Source: Sedimentisphaerales bacterium (GTDB lineage: Bacteria; Planctomycetota; Phycisphaerae; Sedimentisphaerales; Anaerobacaceae). Taken from it: 64,000 bases of DNA. The stretch spans positions 16,209 to 80,208 of the forward strand of contig JAFGPS010000115.1 in the NCBI GenBank assembly GCA_016936075.1. Direction: 5' to 3'. Numbering within the stretch: the first letter of the stretch is position 1; the number at the start of each line of letters is the position of its first letter. Of this stretch, positions 7,214 through 16,893 are shown in pieces. The notes under the pieces are model-generated. The model saw nothing but the letters and a program-made list of their open reading frames with translations, did no database searches and was not told the origin of the DNA. A program made the translations under genes and the position numbers.

Positions 7214-9736
7214 TTAATCTTTCATAATAGGAACCATCTCATGCTCATTTGGGTCTATCTGCGGCCATTGAGGGGTTGGTTCTTCTGATATCAGAATATG
7301 AGGTGTTATAAAAATTGTTAAAACGCTTTTTTTAACGGTTTTTTCTTCATGTTTAAATAAGTTACCAATGATTGGGATATCGCTTAACAACGGAACCTTA
7401 GTAGTAGCGGTGGTTATTTGCTGCTCACGTAATCCTCCCAATACTAAAGTTTGTCCTTCCTGAACAGTCACCTCTGTTGTGGATTGTCTTGTAGTGAGTT
7501 CAGGCAGGCCTGCATCGGGTGTAAATGTATAGTTACCGACCTTTACATCCACTACAAGATTAATTGTTCCATCAGCCAGTAATGTCGGTACAATACGGCC
7601 TTCGGTATCAGCGGAAATATCACTTTTTCTGACAATAGGTCGTCCTGAAACATCAAAACCCTCGTCATAGAAGTAATTTAATGTTTTACGGATATTAATC
7701 AAAGATTCCTTGCCGCTCATTGCTACTGTTCGAGGATTGGCGAGAATCGTGCCCTGACCTTCTGTTACAAGAGAATTAAGGCGAATAAAAAACTCATTAG
7801 GGAGTTTTCCAACACCCTGATAAAAAGACTGGCCTGTATCGGATAACAAATTAAGTGCATCCTGGGCACCACCGGATTGTTGTATTGCTCTTCCGGCCGG
7901 TTGGTAAAATGCAAACTTGTCTTCAGTATAGGTCCAGTCAAGACCAAGTTTTTGATTTGCTTCTTCAGATAATTCGACTGCAAGCAAATCTACCATAATA
8001 TGCGGTGGCGGCGTATCGACTTTTTCAAGGTCTTTTCTAAACTCGGCAAGAACGCCGGCTGGACCTTTAAATAATATAAGGTTTCTTGCTGTATTAGTTG
8101 TGAAGTATTGGCCATAAGCAGAAGGAAGAGATTTGATAGCTTCTTCAATAGTCATGTGAATTGGCTTCAATGTTACAGTAACATCACCGTTCAGGTCTTT
8201 TTCGCCAACTGGTTCAACAGCTAAATCTGGAGAGGTCTTATTGGATTCTTCTACTAATTCTGCCGCGGCAACCACAGATACAGTTCTACCGATAGGAGGG
8301 CCAATGTGTTTTGCCGCAATCGGCGATATGAAACGGCTTGGAAGATCAAGTCGATACACATCAGGTTTATTTATATTGTCATCCCTGCTTATTATTTCTG
8401 CTATTGTCAATAAGATAGAGCGATTATCAGGGGACCATGATATCCTTCCTGCGGAAAGTCCAAAGGAACTGCCTGTTATTTCAGCTAAGTCGCTTTGTTC
8501 GTTGTATATCAGTATATCTTCGACATTCTTTTTACTGACATCATATATACTTAGAAGCGAGCGGGTGTTTTCATACTGAGCTTGTCGTCCCCAGTTTTTA
8601 ACGCCGTAACGAGTACTCAGGATTAAGATTTTTTGTGAATCATATGACCATTTCACTAAGGAAATAAAATCAATCTCGCCCTTTTTACTGGGATCGGATG
8701 TTATTATTGGTTCATAACCGCCGTTTATGGGATCAATTAAATAGATAGTTCCAATTCCATTACCCTGGTTATCAAATCTGCTTCCTCTGCCTAAAATCCA
8801 TCTGCTGTCCCATGACCACTCGAGTGCGGAAATGCAAAGCTGCTCTTCTGTCGCGGAAGAAGATGCTTTGGTAAGATTGCGTGCTTCGGAACCATCTGGC
8901 CGACTAATCCAGCAGTCACAGCGAGGGTAATATCCGGCTATATCTCTTTCGGTTTGAGTCATATCGATATCACTGGTAAAAGCAATCCACTCACCTGAGG
9001 GGCTCCATCGCGGCGAATCGACATCTATGGACCTGCCTCCGTTGTCTGTTAAAAGATTTAATTCTTTACCGTTATTATTAACTGTAGCTACATCGTATCC
9101 TCCGCCGCCCGCTTCTGTCAAAAGACATAGTTTTGATGAGTTAGCAAGGCTCCATCGTTGTTCCTGGCTCTGACCTCTTTCGACTAATATTCTTTCGTAT
9201 TTGCCGGTTTCTGCATTAGCTACGAATACCTGGTATTTTCCAGAAGTGTCTGGACGAACTTTGTATGCAAGGAATTTATCATCTACGGACCAGAATGGCC
9301 CATCTGTATAATCAATCGAACTCTGAGGATATGGCGCGGAAATTGAAGTTGTTTTTTTTGTGTTTAAATCATATACATAAATGCCGCCCTGACTCTGGCG
9401 ATCACTTGAATTGGAAAACTCAAAGGAGATTTTATTGCTATTCCATGACCACTCTGCGAAGAAGGGATTTCCCATCTGAGAAATTTTTTCTTTTTCGGAA
9501 CCGTCTGATTTCATAATCATAAGCTGACGTTGTGTTCCTGTTTCTGAACAGAGATAAGTTACTAAATCCCCTTGATATGCCCATGATACTGCTGTTGATT
9601 TTCCGTCGGTGGTTAAAGGTGTAAGTACTACTCCTTCTGCAATGAATTCGGAATAAGCTGGTTGAGAGATGATTAATTGAAGCAATAAAAACGTTAAAAA
9701 TAGATAGTATGTACCTCTTCTATGACAAAATCCCAC
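7214..9736 (-). CDS. Beta-propeller (TolB/PD40-type) - secretin fusion protein
   Basis: 840 residues starting at GTG 9736 with AAAGGAG 8 bases upstream. A Sec signal peptide (YYLFLTFLLLQLIISQPAYS) leads into about 420 residues of WD40-like PD40 repeats: SPRWSPSGEWIAFTSD, ALEWSWDSRWILGRGS, VKWSYDSQKILILSTR and RISWSPDNRSILLTIAE. Near residue 517 follows an STN/N0-like segment (VTLKPIHMTIEEAIKSLP), then an N1-like part and a secretin domain (about 580-830) with the signature VPLLSDIPIIGNLF. Secretins form outer-membrane rings of type II/III secretion and type IV pili. No other secretion or pilus gene lies nearby. The propeller suggests a periplasmic scaffold or sensor, which is inference. Confidence 0.85.
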   Translation of the reverse strand: MGFCHRRGTYYLFLTFLLLQLIISQPAYSEFIAEGVVLTPLTTDGKSTAVSWAYQGDLVTYLCSETGTQRQLMIMKSDGSEKEKISQMGNPFFAEWSWNSNKISFEFSNSSDRQSQGGIYVYDLNTKKTTSISAPYPQSSIDYTDGPFWSVDDKFLAYKVRPDTSGKYQVFVANAETGKYERILVERGQSQEQRWSLANSSKLCLLTEAGGGGYDVATVNNNGKELNLLTDNGGRSIDVDSPRWSPSGEWIAFTSDIDMTQTERDIAGYYPRCDCWISRPDGSEARNLTKASSSATEEQLCISALEWSWDSRWILGRGSRFDNQGNGIGTIYLIDPINGGYEPIITSDPSKKGEIDFISLVKWSYDSQKILILSTRYGVKNWGRQAQYENTRSLLSIYDVSKKNVEDILIYNEQSDLAEITGSSFGLSAGRISWSPDNRSILLTIAEIISRDDNINKPDVYRLDLPSRFISPIAAKHIGPPIGRTVSVVAAAELVEESNKTSPDLAVEPVGEKDLNGDVTVTLKPIHMTIEEAIKSLPSAYGQYFTTNTARNLILFKGPAGVLAEFRKDLEKVDTPPPHIMVDLLAVELSEEANQKLGLDWTYTEDKFAFYQPAGRAIQQSGGAQDALNLLSDTGQSFYQGVGKLPNEFFIRLNSLVTEGQGTILANPRTVAMSGKESLINIRKTLNYFYDEGFDVSGRPIVRKSDISADTEGRIVPTLLADGTINLVVDVKVGNYTFTPDAGLPELTTRQSTTEVTVQEGQTLVLGGLREQQITTATTKVPLLSDIPIIGNLFKHEEKTVKKSVLTIFITPHILISEEPTPQWPQIDPNEHEMVPIMKD

Positions 9737-9898
9737 TATATTTTCTCCTTTAAGCTATATTCAGTATTTTTAAAAATCTGTAAATTTACCCCCGTCGTAT
9801 TCACAGATAGAACATCCAACATGTTAAGATAGAATACAGTTTAGGTTGACGAATTGTTCGGATTACATCACTTTTTTATTTATATCATCTCGGAATAT

Positions 9899-9922
9899 AA
9901 TCAAAATTCTCACATTTTGATT
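9899..9922 (-). terminator. Possible terminator of rplU
   Basis: AATCAAAAT (9899-9907) and ATTTTGATT (9914-9922) form a perfect 9-bp stem with a 6-base loop, 38 bases past the rplU stop in its direction. The stem is AT-rich and lacks a separate long U-tract, so strength is uncertain. Confidence 0.35.
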
Positions 9923-9959
9923 ATTTGCAGAGTGGATAGTAATAAGAAACAGATATCCT

Positions 9960-10289
9960 TTAAGCCTGGATTTTATCGATAGTAATCTGAAGGTGTTTCT
10001 GGCGATGTCCAATGCGTTTTTTGCTGTTTTTGCGTTTTCTGAAATCCATCGGATAGAGCTTTTTATCTTTTACTATAGCTTCCTCAGCAGTAGTTTTGAA
10101 AGAAGCGATTACTTTTGCGCCTTCCAGATATGGGGTACCTACCTTAACCTCATTGTCATCACTAACCAGCAAGACTTTATCAAGCTCGATTGTCTTAGCA
10201 TCTGGTGCGATATCTGTTAATTCTATCTCTATACAGTCACCTTCGGCGACCTTATATTGTTTCGAACCCTGTTCAATTACTGCATACAT
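9960..10289 (-). CDS. rplU: 50S ribosomal protein L21
   Basis: 109 residues, the normal L21 length, beginning MYAVIEQGSKQYKVAEGD and containing the L21 signature region MDFRKRKNSKKRIGHRQKHLQITI. It is a structural protein of the large subunit. ATAGGAG precedes the ATG. In most bacteria rplU is directly followed by rpmA (L27), often with obg; here 220 non-coding bases and a secretin gene follow instead. L27 must therefore be encoded elsewhere. A good promoter lies at 10340-10367. Confidence 0.96.
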   Translation of the reverse strand: MYAVIEQGSKQYKVAEGDCIEIELTDIAPDAKTIELDKVLLVSDDNEVKVGTPYLEGAKVIASFKTTAEEAIVKDKKLYPMDFRKRKNSKKRIGHRQKHLQITIDKIQA

Positions 10290-10339
10290 TCTTAAAAGCT
10301 CCTATAGCTTCATCGTATTATTTTCAAGACAAAAGAAAT

Positions 10340-10367
10340 ATTCTACATATTTTCATTTTTTTGTAAA
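10340..10367 (-). promoter_or_regulatory. Promoter of rplU
   Basis: On the minus strand TTTACA (10367-10362), a 16-base spacer and TAGAAT (10345-10340), followed by a 50-base leader to the rplU ATG. It is the best sigma70-like match in this divergent region. Confidence 0.5.
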
Positions 10368-10391
10368 GGAAATTTTTGTATTCTATTAAAC

Positions 10392-10426
10392 ATTAAATAC
10401 TTTGTTATTCATATTAAGTATTTAAT
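10392..10426. promoter_or_regulatory. 11-bp inverted repeat between rplU and the transaminase gene
   Basis: ATTAAATACTT (10392-10402) and AAGTATTTAAT (10416-10426) are perfect complements separated by 13 bases. It lies in the divergent promoter region and has the form of an operator, but the regulator is unknown. Confidence 0.35.
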
Positions 10427-10523
10427 TTATATGATATATGAGGCATAAGTTAATAAATACGAGTTTAGTATATGATGTAAGTGGTTGTGTGATAAGGGAT
10501 TATATTTAGCCGGGATTAATTCT

Positions 10524-11360
10524 ATGCAGATAGCAATATTAAATGACAAAATCCTTCCTTATGAAGAGGTTGGGCATGAATATTTAGACCGTGGGCTTTT
10601 TTTTGGTGATGGTGTTTACGAAGTTATACGGAGTTATGACGGCAGGATTTTCGCTCTCGATGAGCATATTGAGCGATTTTCAGCCAGTTTGAAGGCGATT
10701 GAAATCACAAAAGTCGATATAAACCAGGTACGTGATAAGATTATCCTCGCTTTTGCAAAATCAAATATTCCCAACGCTTGTATCTATTTTCATATAACTC
10801 GAGGTTCCGGGCCAAGAAATCACGCAGGAACAGATGATTTAGAGCCGAATTTCTTCCTGACCGTAAAAGAGCTTGAAGATGATACAAAAATGAAAACCGA
10901 GGGTATCAGCGTTATAACTTATCCCGACCAGCGATGGAAACGCTGCGATATAAAATCGCTGAATCTTCTTCCAAACGTTATGGCTAAGCGTGAGGCGGCT
11001 AAAAGAGATGCTTTTGAAGCGATTTTTGTAAACGACGAAGGATTTATAACAGAAGGTTCATCTTCGGCCTTTTTCGCGATACATCAGAAGAAATTGCAAA
11101 CTTCGCCGCTTTCGGCAAATATCCTGCCCTCAATTACTCGCAAATTCGTAGTAAAAGCCGCTGCTAATATTAGCCTGGAAATCGTAGATAATTCCCTTAC
11201 TCCTCAACAGGCTGCTTTATGTGACGAGCTTTTCATCGCGGTAACTACAAAAGACATTGTCCCGGTAGTAAAGTTCGACGACAAAATAATCGGTGACGGC
11301 AACCCCGGCCAATACACAAAAGCACTCGCCGAAGAATTCCGAAAATTCACAATTCTTTAA
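10524..11360 (+). CDS. dat: Class IV PLP aminotransferase, D-amino-acid-transaminase type
   Basis: 278 residues from the ATG at 10524 (MQIAILNDKILPYEEVGHEY). The upstream GTG in the track would add 13 residues with no homology. The N-terminal motif FGDGVYEVIRSYDGRIFALDEHIERFSASL resembles D-alanine transaminases more than branched-chain enzymes. The PLP lysine is expected in NLLPNVMAKREA, and FITEGSSSAFFAI is the phosphate-binding loop. D-transaminases interconvert D-amino acids and 2-oxo acids to supply D-Ala or D-Glu for peptidoglycan. Branched-chain aminotransferase (IlvE) or aminodeoxychorismate lyase remain possible because the fold is shared. It stands alone, divergent from rplU. Confidence 0.75.
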   Translation: MQIAILNDKILPYEEVGHEYLDRGLFFGDGVYEVIRSYDGRIFALDEHIERFSASLKAIEITKVDINQVRDKIILAFAKSNIPNACIYFHITRGSGPRNHAGTDDLEPNFFLTVKELEDDTKMKTEGISVITYPDQRWKRCDIKSLNLLPNVMAKREAAKRDAFEAIFVNDEGFITEGSSSAFFAIHQKKLQTSPLSANILPSITRKFVVKAAANISLEIVDNSLTPQQAALCDELFIAVTTKDIVPVVKFDDKIIGDGNPGQYTKALAEEFRKFTIL

Positions 11361-11397
11361 AAATAAATTCAAGACAATAAACAAAAGACTAAGTATT

Positions 11398-11446
11398 AAA
11401 AGACTGACGGATTCTCAAGTTTGATGTTCTGAGTCTTTTGCGCATA
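11398..11446 (+). terminator. Possible terminator after the transaminase gene
   Basis: AAAAGACT (11398-11405) pairs perfectly with AGTCTTTT (11432-11439) around a 26-base loop. The loop is long and the U-run short, so this is only a candidate. The rest of the 260-base spacer up to 11620 is AT-rich and shows nothing else. Confidence 0.35.
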
Positions 11447-11620
11447 TTTTACATATCTTTTACAATTCATTACTTCTTTTATACTAAGTGGTTATAGCGA
11501 TAACTTAGCAGGTTGAAAAAAAGTTCAAATTATTCGTCAACCAATTGTATTGATTTGCGTCTTAATTATATAGAAGTTATAATTTTGCTTACATAAATAT
11601 AAATATGAAAGGATAGGAAA

Positions 11621-14600
11621 ATGATTAAGAAAGTGGTAGGGATATGTTTAACGATTCTGATTGTTGCACTTTTATCAACTCAATTCAATACCGAAGCGGC
11701 GAATCAGAATTCAAAACAGATTGGCTCGGACATTTCATTATTAGAAGTCACATCAGATTCGATTGAGCTTGAATTTCTCAAGCCTACAGGCGGCAGTGGC
11801 CTGCTCGAAGTCGAATTGCTGAATCTTGAAGGTGATATGTTAGCCAAGGTGACACGCAGGCATAATGGAAGGCCGCTCACAATTATACTCTATGGTCGAA
11901 TAAATCAAAATGAACTTTCTAATTATTATCTGCGTTACAGATATGATACGAACCAGGAGTTCAGGCAAAGGAGTTTACTCTTTGTTGGTGAAGTTCTTGA
12001 AACAATAGTACTCGGCCAGAGAGAATTTGTTTCGGGCACTACTCCTGTAATAAGAATCATAGTAAAAGATAAAGCTTCCGGCGGACTGATTGATAACGCG
12101 GATGTATCCATTGAGTTAACTCAGGATGGAAATGTTTTATCCAAGTACAGCGGCAAAACTAATGAAAATGGAGAAGTAGCCGCACGTCTTACAATGCCTG
12201 AAATGGTAATTAAAAACGCCAGACTTAAAGTAGTTGTAAAAACCGCATCTGCTGAAGATACCGTGGAAGAAATCATCCAGGTACGAAGCGCTTTGCGAAC
12301 ACTTCTGACAACCGATAAACCGCTCTATCAGCCGGGACAAACTATACATATACGCGCTTTAACTTTGTCCCAGCCTGATATGACACCGCTTTCTGATTCT
12401 GATGTTCTTTTCGAAGTGGAAGACGCGAAAGGAAACAAGGTTTTCAAAAAGTCGGCAAAAACTGATAAGTACGGCATATCGTTCGTGGATTTTGTCCTTG
12501 CGACCGAATTGAATATGGGGACATATAAAATTCGTTCGATAGCTGCCGGTATGACTGAGGAAAAAACTGTAACAGTAGAACGCTATGTTCTTCCTAAGTT
12601 CAAAGTTAATTTCAAAAGCGACCAGAGTTTCTATCAGCCGGGACAAAAAGTGGAAGGTGACATTCAGGTCGATTACTTTTTCGGCAAACCTGTATCTTCC
12701 GGTAAGGTTCAGGTCAAATGTTCTAAGTTCGATGTAGCTTATGTTGATTTCCAGGTTATCGAAGGCAAAACAGATGAAAACGGACATTATTCTTTCAGTG
12801 TTACATTGCCTGATAATTTTGTCGGCCAGCCTCTGGAAGCAGGCAAAGCGTCCGCGAAGTTTGAAATATCTGTAACAGATACCGCCGACCATAAAGAGAC
12901 AATTACGAAAAATATCAGTGTCACTGCAACTCCGATTATTATCGCTGCCGTACCTGAAAGCGGCGAGCTTATTCCGGGACTTGAAAATAAAATCTATTTC
13001 GTTTCGACATACGCCGATTCAACTCCGGCTAAAAGCAGAATAATTTGGGCAAATGCGCCGGGTGGAAGAAAAACTATTGATACCGATGATTCGGGTTTTG
13101 GCGAAATTATAATAGAAGCGGAAAACGAAACCATGACAATGTCACTTACCGCGAGAGATTCCAAGGGACAAACGGGAAATGCAAATATCGAGATAAAAAG
13201 CAAGTCACAAAATGATGATGAGTCAATCATTGTCCGAACAAACAAAAGCCTTTATAAGGTCGGTGACAAAGCATCTATCTCAATTATATCAACTCGAAAA
13301 ACAGGTTCAGTTTATATCGACCTGATTAAGGACCGACAGACATATCTCACACGCACAATAGATTTGAAAAATGGCAAGGCATCCGATACTATCTCGTTCG
13401 ATGCGACTCTTTCAGGAACAGTGCAGGTTAATGCGTATATAATCGGCAGGAATGGCGTGATAATCCGCGACAGGAAAATAGTTCTCGTTGACCCGGCGGA
13501 CGATTTGAAAATAGAAGTAGGCAGTGACAATGAAACTTATCTGCCCGGAAGCGAAGCTGAAATTAATTTCAAAGTCACAAACAAATCCGGTAAGGGTACG
13601 GCTTCGGCGCTTGGAGTTATGGTCGTGGATGAAGCTGTATTTGCACTACAGGAAATGCAGCCCGGCCTTGAGAAAGTTTATTTCTATCTTGAAAAAGAAA
13701 TCGCTACGCCGCAGTATGAAATTCATGGTTATGAGATAGATGGAATTCTTACGCCGCAGCCTTTATTGCGAGAAGCTGAAAACCAGAATCGCAGGGAAAA
13801 AGCGGCTCGTGTTCTTTTCGCCTCCGCAAAAGGGACCGGTGATTATGCACTTAATGTAAATACATATAATCAAAATAATAAGAACGCCCAGTTTGATGAA
13901 AGAATGACAAATCTTTTAATGCCGCATTATCGAAAAATTCAAACCGCATTGAATCAATTTAGAAACAGGCATAATAATAGAGGAAATGGGCGTCAGAGAG
14001 TTGAGAATGGTCCTTCTATAGCTGACCTTGTAGAAGCAAATGACCTTGATGAGAAAGACTCCATCGATCCATGGGGTAAAGAGTTAAAAATAACAGGCCA
14101 ATGGATTGTCGATGCTCAAACATATTCTCCTATAATAATTATATCGGCGGGAATAGATGGGAAATGGGATACCATAGACGATGTTTCATTACCATACCCA
14201 TTCGGAATGTGGTCATTTGATGCTGATGGAGAATTTATGTTTGATGGTATGGTAAGAAGAGAAGGAATGTTTTTTGGCGGTTTTGGTGGAGGAGGCGCAA
14301 TGGGTGAAAGAGGCGGTGCTCGCGTTTTAATGAATGCGATTGCACTAGCTGATAGTGCGCCGATGGATATACTGAAAAGTAAATCGGAAGTATCTGGAGC
14401 AGGTCCGATTCGTGTTCGTGAGTATTTCCCTGAAGCGCTTTATTTCAATCCGGCCGTAATTACAGATGGTTCGGGTAAAGCAGTTCTCAATATACCTATC
14501 GCCGATTCGATTACAACATGGCGGCTTAGCTGTATGGCTTCGTCACTAAAGGGACAGCTTGGTTCGACAACCGCGGGTATAAACGTGTTTCAGGATTTCT

Positions 14601-16510
14601 TCGTCGATATAGATTTCCCGGTGTCACTCACTCAAAACGATGAAGTTTCTGTCCCGGTTGCGATATATAATTACTTGAAAACTGACCAGACTATAAACTT
14701 AACAGTTCAGAAAGAAGACTGGTTCGAGTTGAAGGATTTAGGCGAGCGAACAGTCACGCTTGCACCTTCGGAAGTGAGAGCGGTTTATTTCACAATCGTC
14801 GCGAAAAAAATCGGCTTCCAGAAATTTACAGTTTCCGCGCGAGGCACGAAAAAGAGCGATGCAGTTGCACGCTCGGTTGAGATAGTTCCAGATGGTAAGG
14901 AATTTCTCGTAAACGAAAGCGGCAGGCTCAAGGAAACAATTAGTCATACAATAAATATTCCAGATAAGGCAATCGATGACGCGAGCAAGATTTTCGTGAA
15001 AGTCTATCCGGGCGTTCTCTCACAGGTAATCGAGGGACTTGACAGTATGCTTCGTATGCCGGGCGGATGCTTCGAGCAGACTTCTTCTACGACATATCCG
15101 AATATCCTTGTAATGGATTATATGAAAAGTACAGGTAAAATCACACCTGAATTGCAGATGAAAGCAGAAGGATTTATCAACTCAGGTTATCAAAGACTTG
15201 TATCCTTTGAAGTACCGGGCGGCGGTTTCGAATGGTTCGGAAAAACTCCGGCTCATAAAATCCTGACCGCTTACGGCCTGATGGAATTTTACGATATGAG
15301 CAAAGTTTATGAAGTTGACCCGGCGATTATCAGCAGGACGCAGCAATGGCTGGCAAGACAACAGGAAAATGACGGCTCATACAAACCTGCACAGGGCGGT
15401 ATTCAGGAAGGCGCCATCAATAAATTTACAGATGATGTGCTTCGCAATACAGCTTATATCACATGGGCATTAGCATCGACCGGATACGAAGGTCCCGAAG
15501 TTGCAAAGGGTATCAATTACATCAAAAATCATCTTGATGATATGAAGGATGTTTACGCGAGAGTTCTGGTAGTCAATGCACTTGCGACTGTCGCTCCCGA
15601 TGATAAAACAACGCTCGATACTCTTCAGGCTTTGCATGATATGCGAATAGAAAAAGATGATGTAGTCTATTGGGAACTGAAATCCGAAACACCGACACAT
15701 GGAACAGGTGAAGCGGGCAATATCGAAGTGACTGGTCTTGCGGTTCAGGGATTCATCAAGTGCGGCCGCGAGTTGGGAACTGTAAGCAAAGCCGTAACCT
15801 ATCTCGTTCAGAACAAAGACGCGTTCGGAACTTGGCAGTCGACCCAGGCAACGATTCAGGCACTTCGCGCAATGCTAATGGCCGAACGCGGCGCAACAGC
15901 AAGAACGAACGCTGAAATCGCACTTAAGATTAATAACGAAAAAGTTTCTACGATAATTGTTAATCAGGACAATAGTGACGTTATGCAGCTTATTGACTTG
16001 AAGGAATATACAGAAAAAGGCAATAACAATATCGAACTTGCATTCGAAGGTGAAGGCTCATTATTGTACCAGGTTGTAGGTAGATACTATATGCCATATC
16101 CGAAGGAAGAGTTGCAGCGAGAAGAGCCGATGAATATCGACGTGAATTACGACAGGACACAGCTTGCCGCTGATGATATAATCAATGTCACCGCAACTGT
16201 CACTAATAATCGCGCAGGAAAAGCGAAAATGATTATAGTTGATTTGGGATTGCCTCCGGGATTTACATTAATACCGGAAAATCTCAACAAGCTGACCGAG
16301 CAGGGAGTTATCGAGAAATACTCAACAACAGGCAGACAGATTATCATTTACTTAAGAGAAGTTGACCATGCAAAACCTGTAAAGATTGAGTACCAGTTAC
16401 TGGCGAAATATCCATTGAAAGCCAAAACACCGAAATCAGTTGTGTATGAATACTATAATCCGGATATTCGTGTAGAATATGCTCCGATTGAATTGGAAGT
16501 AACTAAATAA
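11621..16510 (+). CDS. Thioester alpha-2-macroglobulin with a GspG-like insert
   Basis: 1629 residues behind AAAGGATAGGAAA. A Sec signal (VVGICLTILIVALLS) has no clear lipobox. Macroglobulin (MG) domains follow: TDKPLYQPGQTIHIRA near residue 230, YVLPKFKVNFKSDQSFYQPG, and the MG6-like ALGVMVVDEAVFALQEMQPG near 665. Residues about 745-905 resemble the globular domain of the type II pseudopilin GspG (DSIDPWGKELKI, IIISAGIDGKWDTIDDVS) and end in a Gly-rich stretch. VREYFPEALYFNPAV then starts MG7, so the insert sits where A2M carries its bait region. The thioester site PGGCFEQTSS is near residue 1148 in an alpha-helical toroid domain, and the C-terminus has a receptor-binding-like domain. Such proteins trap proteases covalently. 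Neither pbpC nor another usual partner is adjacent. Confidence 0.9.
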   Translation: MIKKVVGICLTILIVALLSTQFNTEAANQNSKQIGSDISLLEVTSDSIELEFLKPTGGSGLLEVELLNLEGDMLAKVTRRHNGRPLTIILYGRINQNELSNYYLRYRYDTNQEFRQRSLLFVGEVLETIVLGQREFVSGTTPVIRIIVKDKASGGLIDNADVSIELTQDGNVLSKYSGKTNENGEVAARLTMPEMVIKNARLKVVVKTASAEDTVEEIIQVRSALRTLLTTDKPLYQPGQTIHIRALTLSQPDMTPLSDSDVLFEVEDAKGNKVFKKSAKTDKYGISFVDFVLATELNMGTYKIRSIAAGMTEEKTVTVERYVLPKFKVNFKSDQSFYQPGQKVEGDIQVDYFFGKPVSSGKVQVKCSKFDVAYVDFQVIEGKTDENGHYSFSVTLPDNFVGQPLEAGKASAKFEISVTDTADHKETITKNISVTATPIIIAAVPESGELIPGLENKIYFVSTYADSTPAKSRIIWANAPGGRKTIDTDDSGFGEIIIEAENETMTMSLTARDSKGQTGNANIEIKSKSQNDDESIIVRTNKSLYKVGDKASISIISTRKTGSVYIDLIKDRQTYLTRTIDLKNGKASDTISFDATLSGTVQVNAYIIGRNGVIIRDRKIVLVDPADDLKIEVGSDNETYLPGSEAEINFKVTNKSGKGTASALGVMVVDEAVFALQEMQPGLEKVYFYLEKEIATPQYEIHGYEIDGILTPQPLLREAENQNRREKAARVLFASAKGTGDYALNVNTYNQNNKNAQFDERMTNLLMPHYRKIQTALNQFRNRHNNRGNGRQRVENGPSIADLVEANDLDEKDSIDPWGKELKITGQWIVDAQTYSPIIIISAGIDGKWDTIDDVSLPYPFGMWSFDADGEFMFDGMVRREGMFFGGFGGGGAMGERGGARVLMNAIALADSAPMDILKSKSEVSGAGPIRVREYFPEALYFNPAVITDGSGKAVLNIPIADSITTWRLSCMASSLKGQLGSTTAGINVFQDFFVDIDFPVSLTQNDEVSVPVAIYNYLKTDQTINLTVQKEDWFELKDLGERTVTLAPSEVRAVYFTIVAKKIGFQKFTVSARGTKKSDAVARSVEIVPDGKEFLVNESGRLKETISHTINIPDKAIDDASKIFVKVYPGVLSQVIEGLDSMLRMPGGCFEQTSSTTYPNILVMDYMKSTGKITPELQMKAEGFINSGYQRLVSFEVPGGGFEWFGKTPAHKILTAYGLMEFYDMSKVYEVDPAIISRTQQWLARQQENDGSYKPAQGGIQEGAINKFTDDVLRNTAYITWALASTGYEGPEVAKGINYIKNHLDDMKDVYARVLVVNALATVAPDDKTTLDTLQALHDMRIEKDDVVYWELKSETPTHGTGEAGNIEVTGLAVQGFIKCGRELGTVSKAVTYLVQNKDAFGTWQSTQATIQALRAMLMAERGATARTNAEIALKINNEKVSTIIVNQDNSDVMQLIDLKEYTEKGNNNIELAFEGEGSLLYQVVGRYYMPYPKEELQREEPMNIDVNYDRTQLAADDIINVTATVTNNRAGKAKMIIVDLGLPPGFTLIPENLNKLTEQGVIEKYSTTGRQIIIYLREVDHAKPVKIEYQLLAKYPLKAKTPKSVVYEYYNPDIRVEYAPIELEVTK

Positions 16511-16532
16511 AAGAATAACAGTTTGTTAGTAA

Positions 16533-16577
16533 ATGAGTTGGTGAGCGCATAAAAGCATTCATCAACTCATTTTTTTT
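16533..16577 (+). terminator. Strong intrinsic terminator of the macroglobulin gene
   Basis: ATGAGTTGGTGA (16533-16544) pairs with TCATCAACTCAT (16559-16570) with a single G-T wobble, and eight T follow. It starts 23 bases past the stop. Confidence 0.9.
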
Positions 16578-16893
16578 ACACAAGAGCTAAATTGGATACT
16601 TATTACGATTTTACCAAGAATACAAGTATCTATCATCACTACGTATAAGAATTCAAGTTTGTGATAATTGAAGCGAAATGTGTGAAAAAATGAAGCATCT
16701 TGAAACGGTTTTGAAGAATAGTTGGATTGCTGATTTAAGTTTTGTTGAAAATTGTTTAATTTATTAGAAAAAAATTGTTTTTTTGCCTTTTGTATGGTAA
16801 ATGTCAGGTTATTAAAGACACAGACTTTGCAGTTCCATAATATATTAATGAAACAGCACTGTAAAATTTTATCAAATGAAAGGAATGGAGAAA
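16578..16893. other. Intergenic region, no feature recognised
   Basis: About 315 AT-rich bases between the macroglobulin terminator and the SGNH hydrolase gene. One possible 25-29 codon ORF (MCEKMKHLETVL...) lacks a ribosome-binding site and was not accepted. The promoter of the downstream gene should lie here, but I could not choose one. Confidence 0.4.

Noticed and set aside
16669-16767. 25-29 codon ORF before the SGNH hydrolase
   Set aside because: No ribosome-binding site and no other support.
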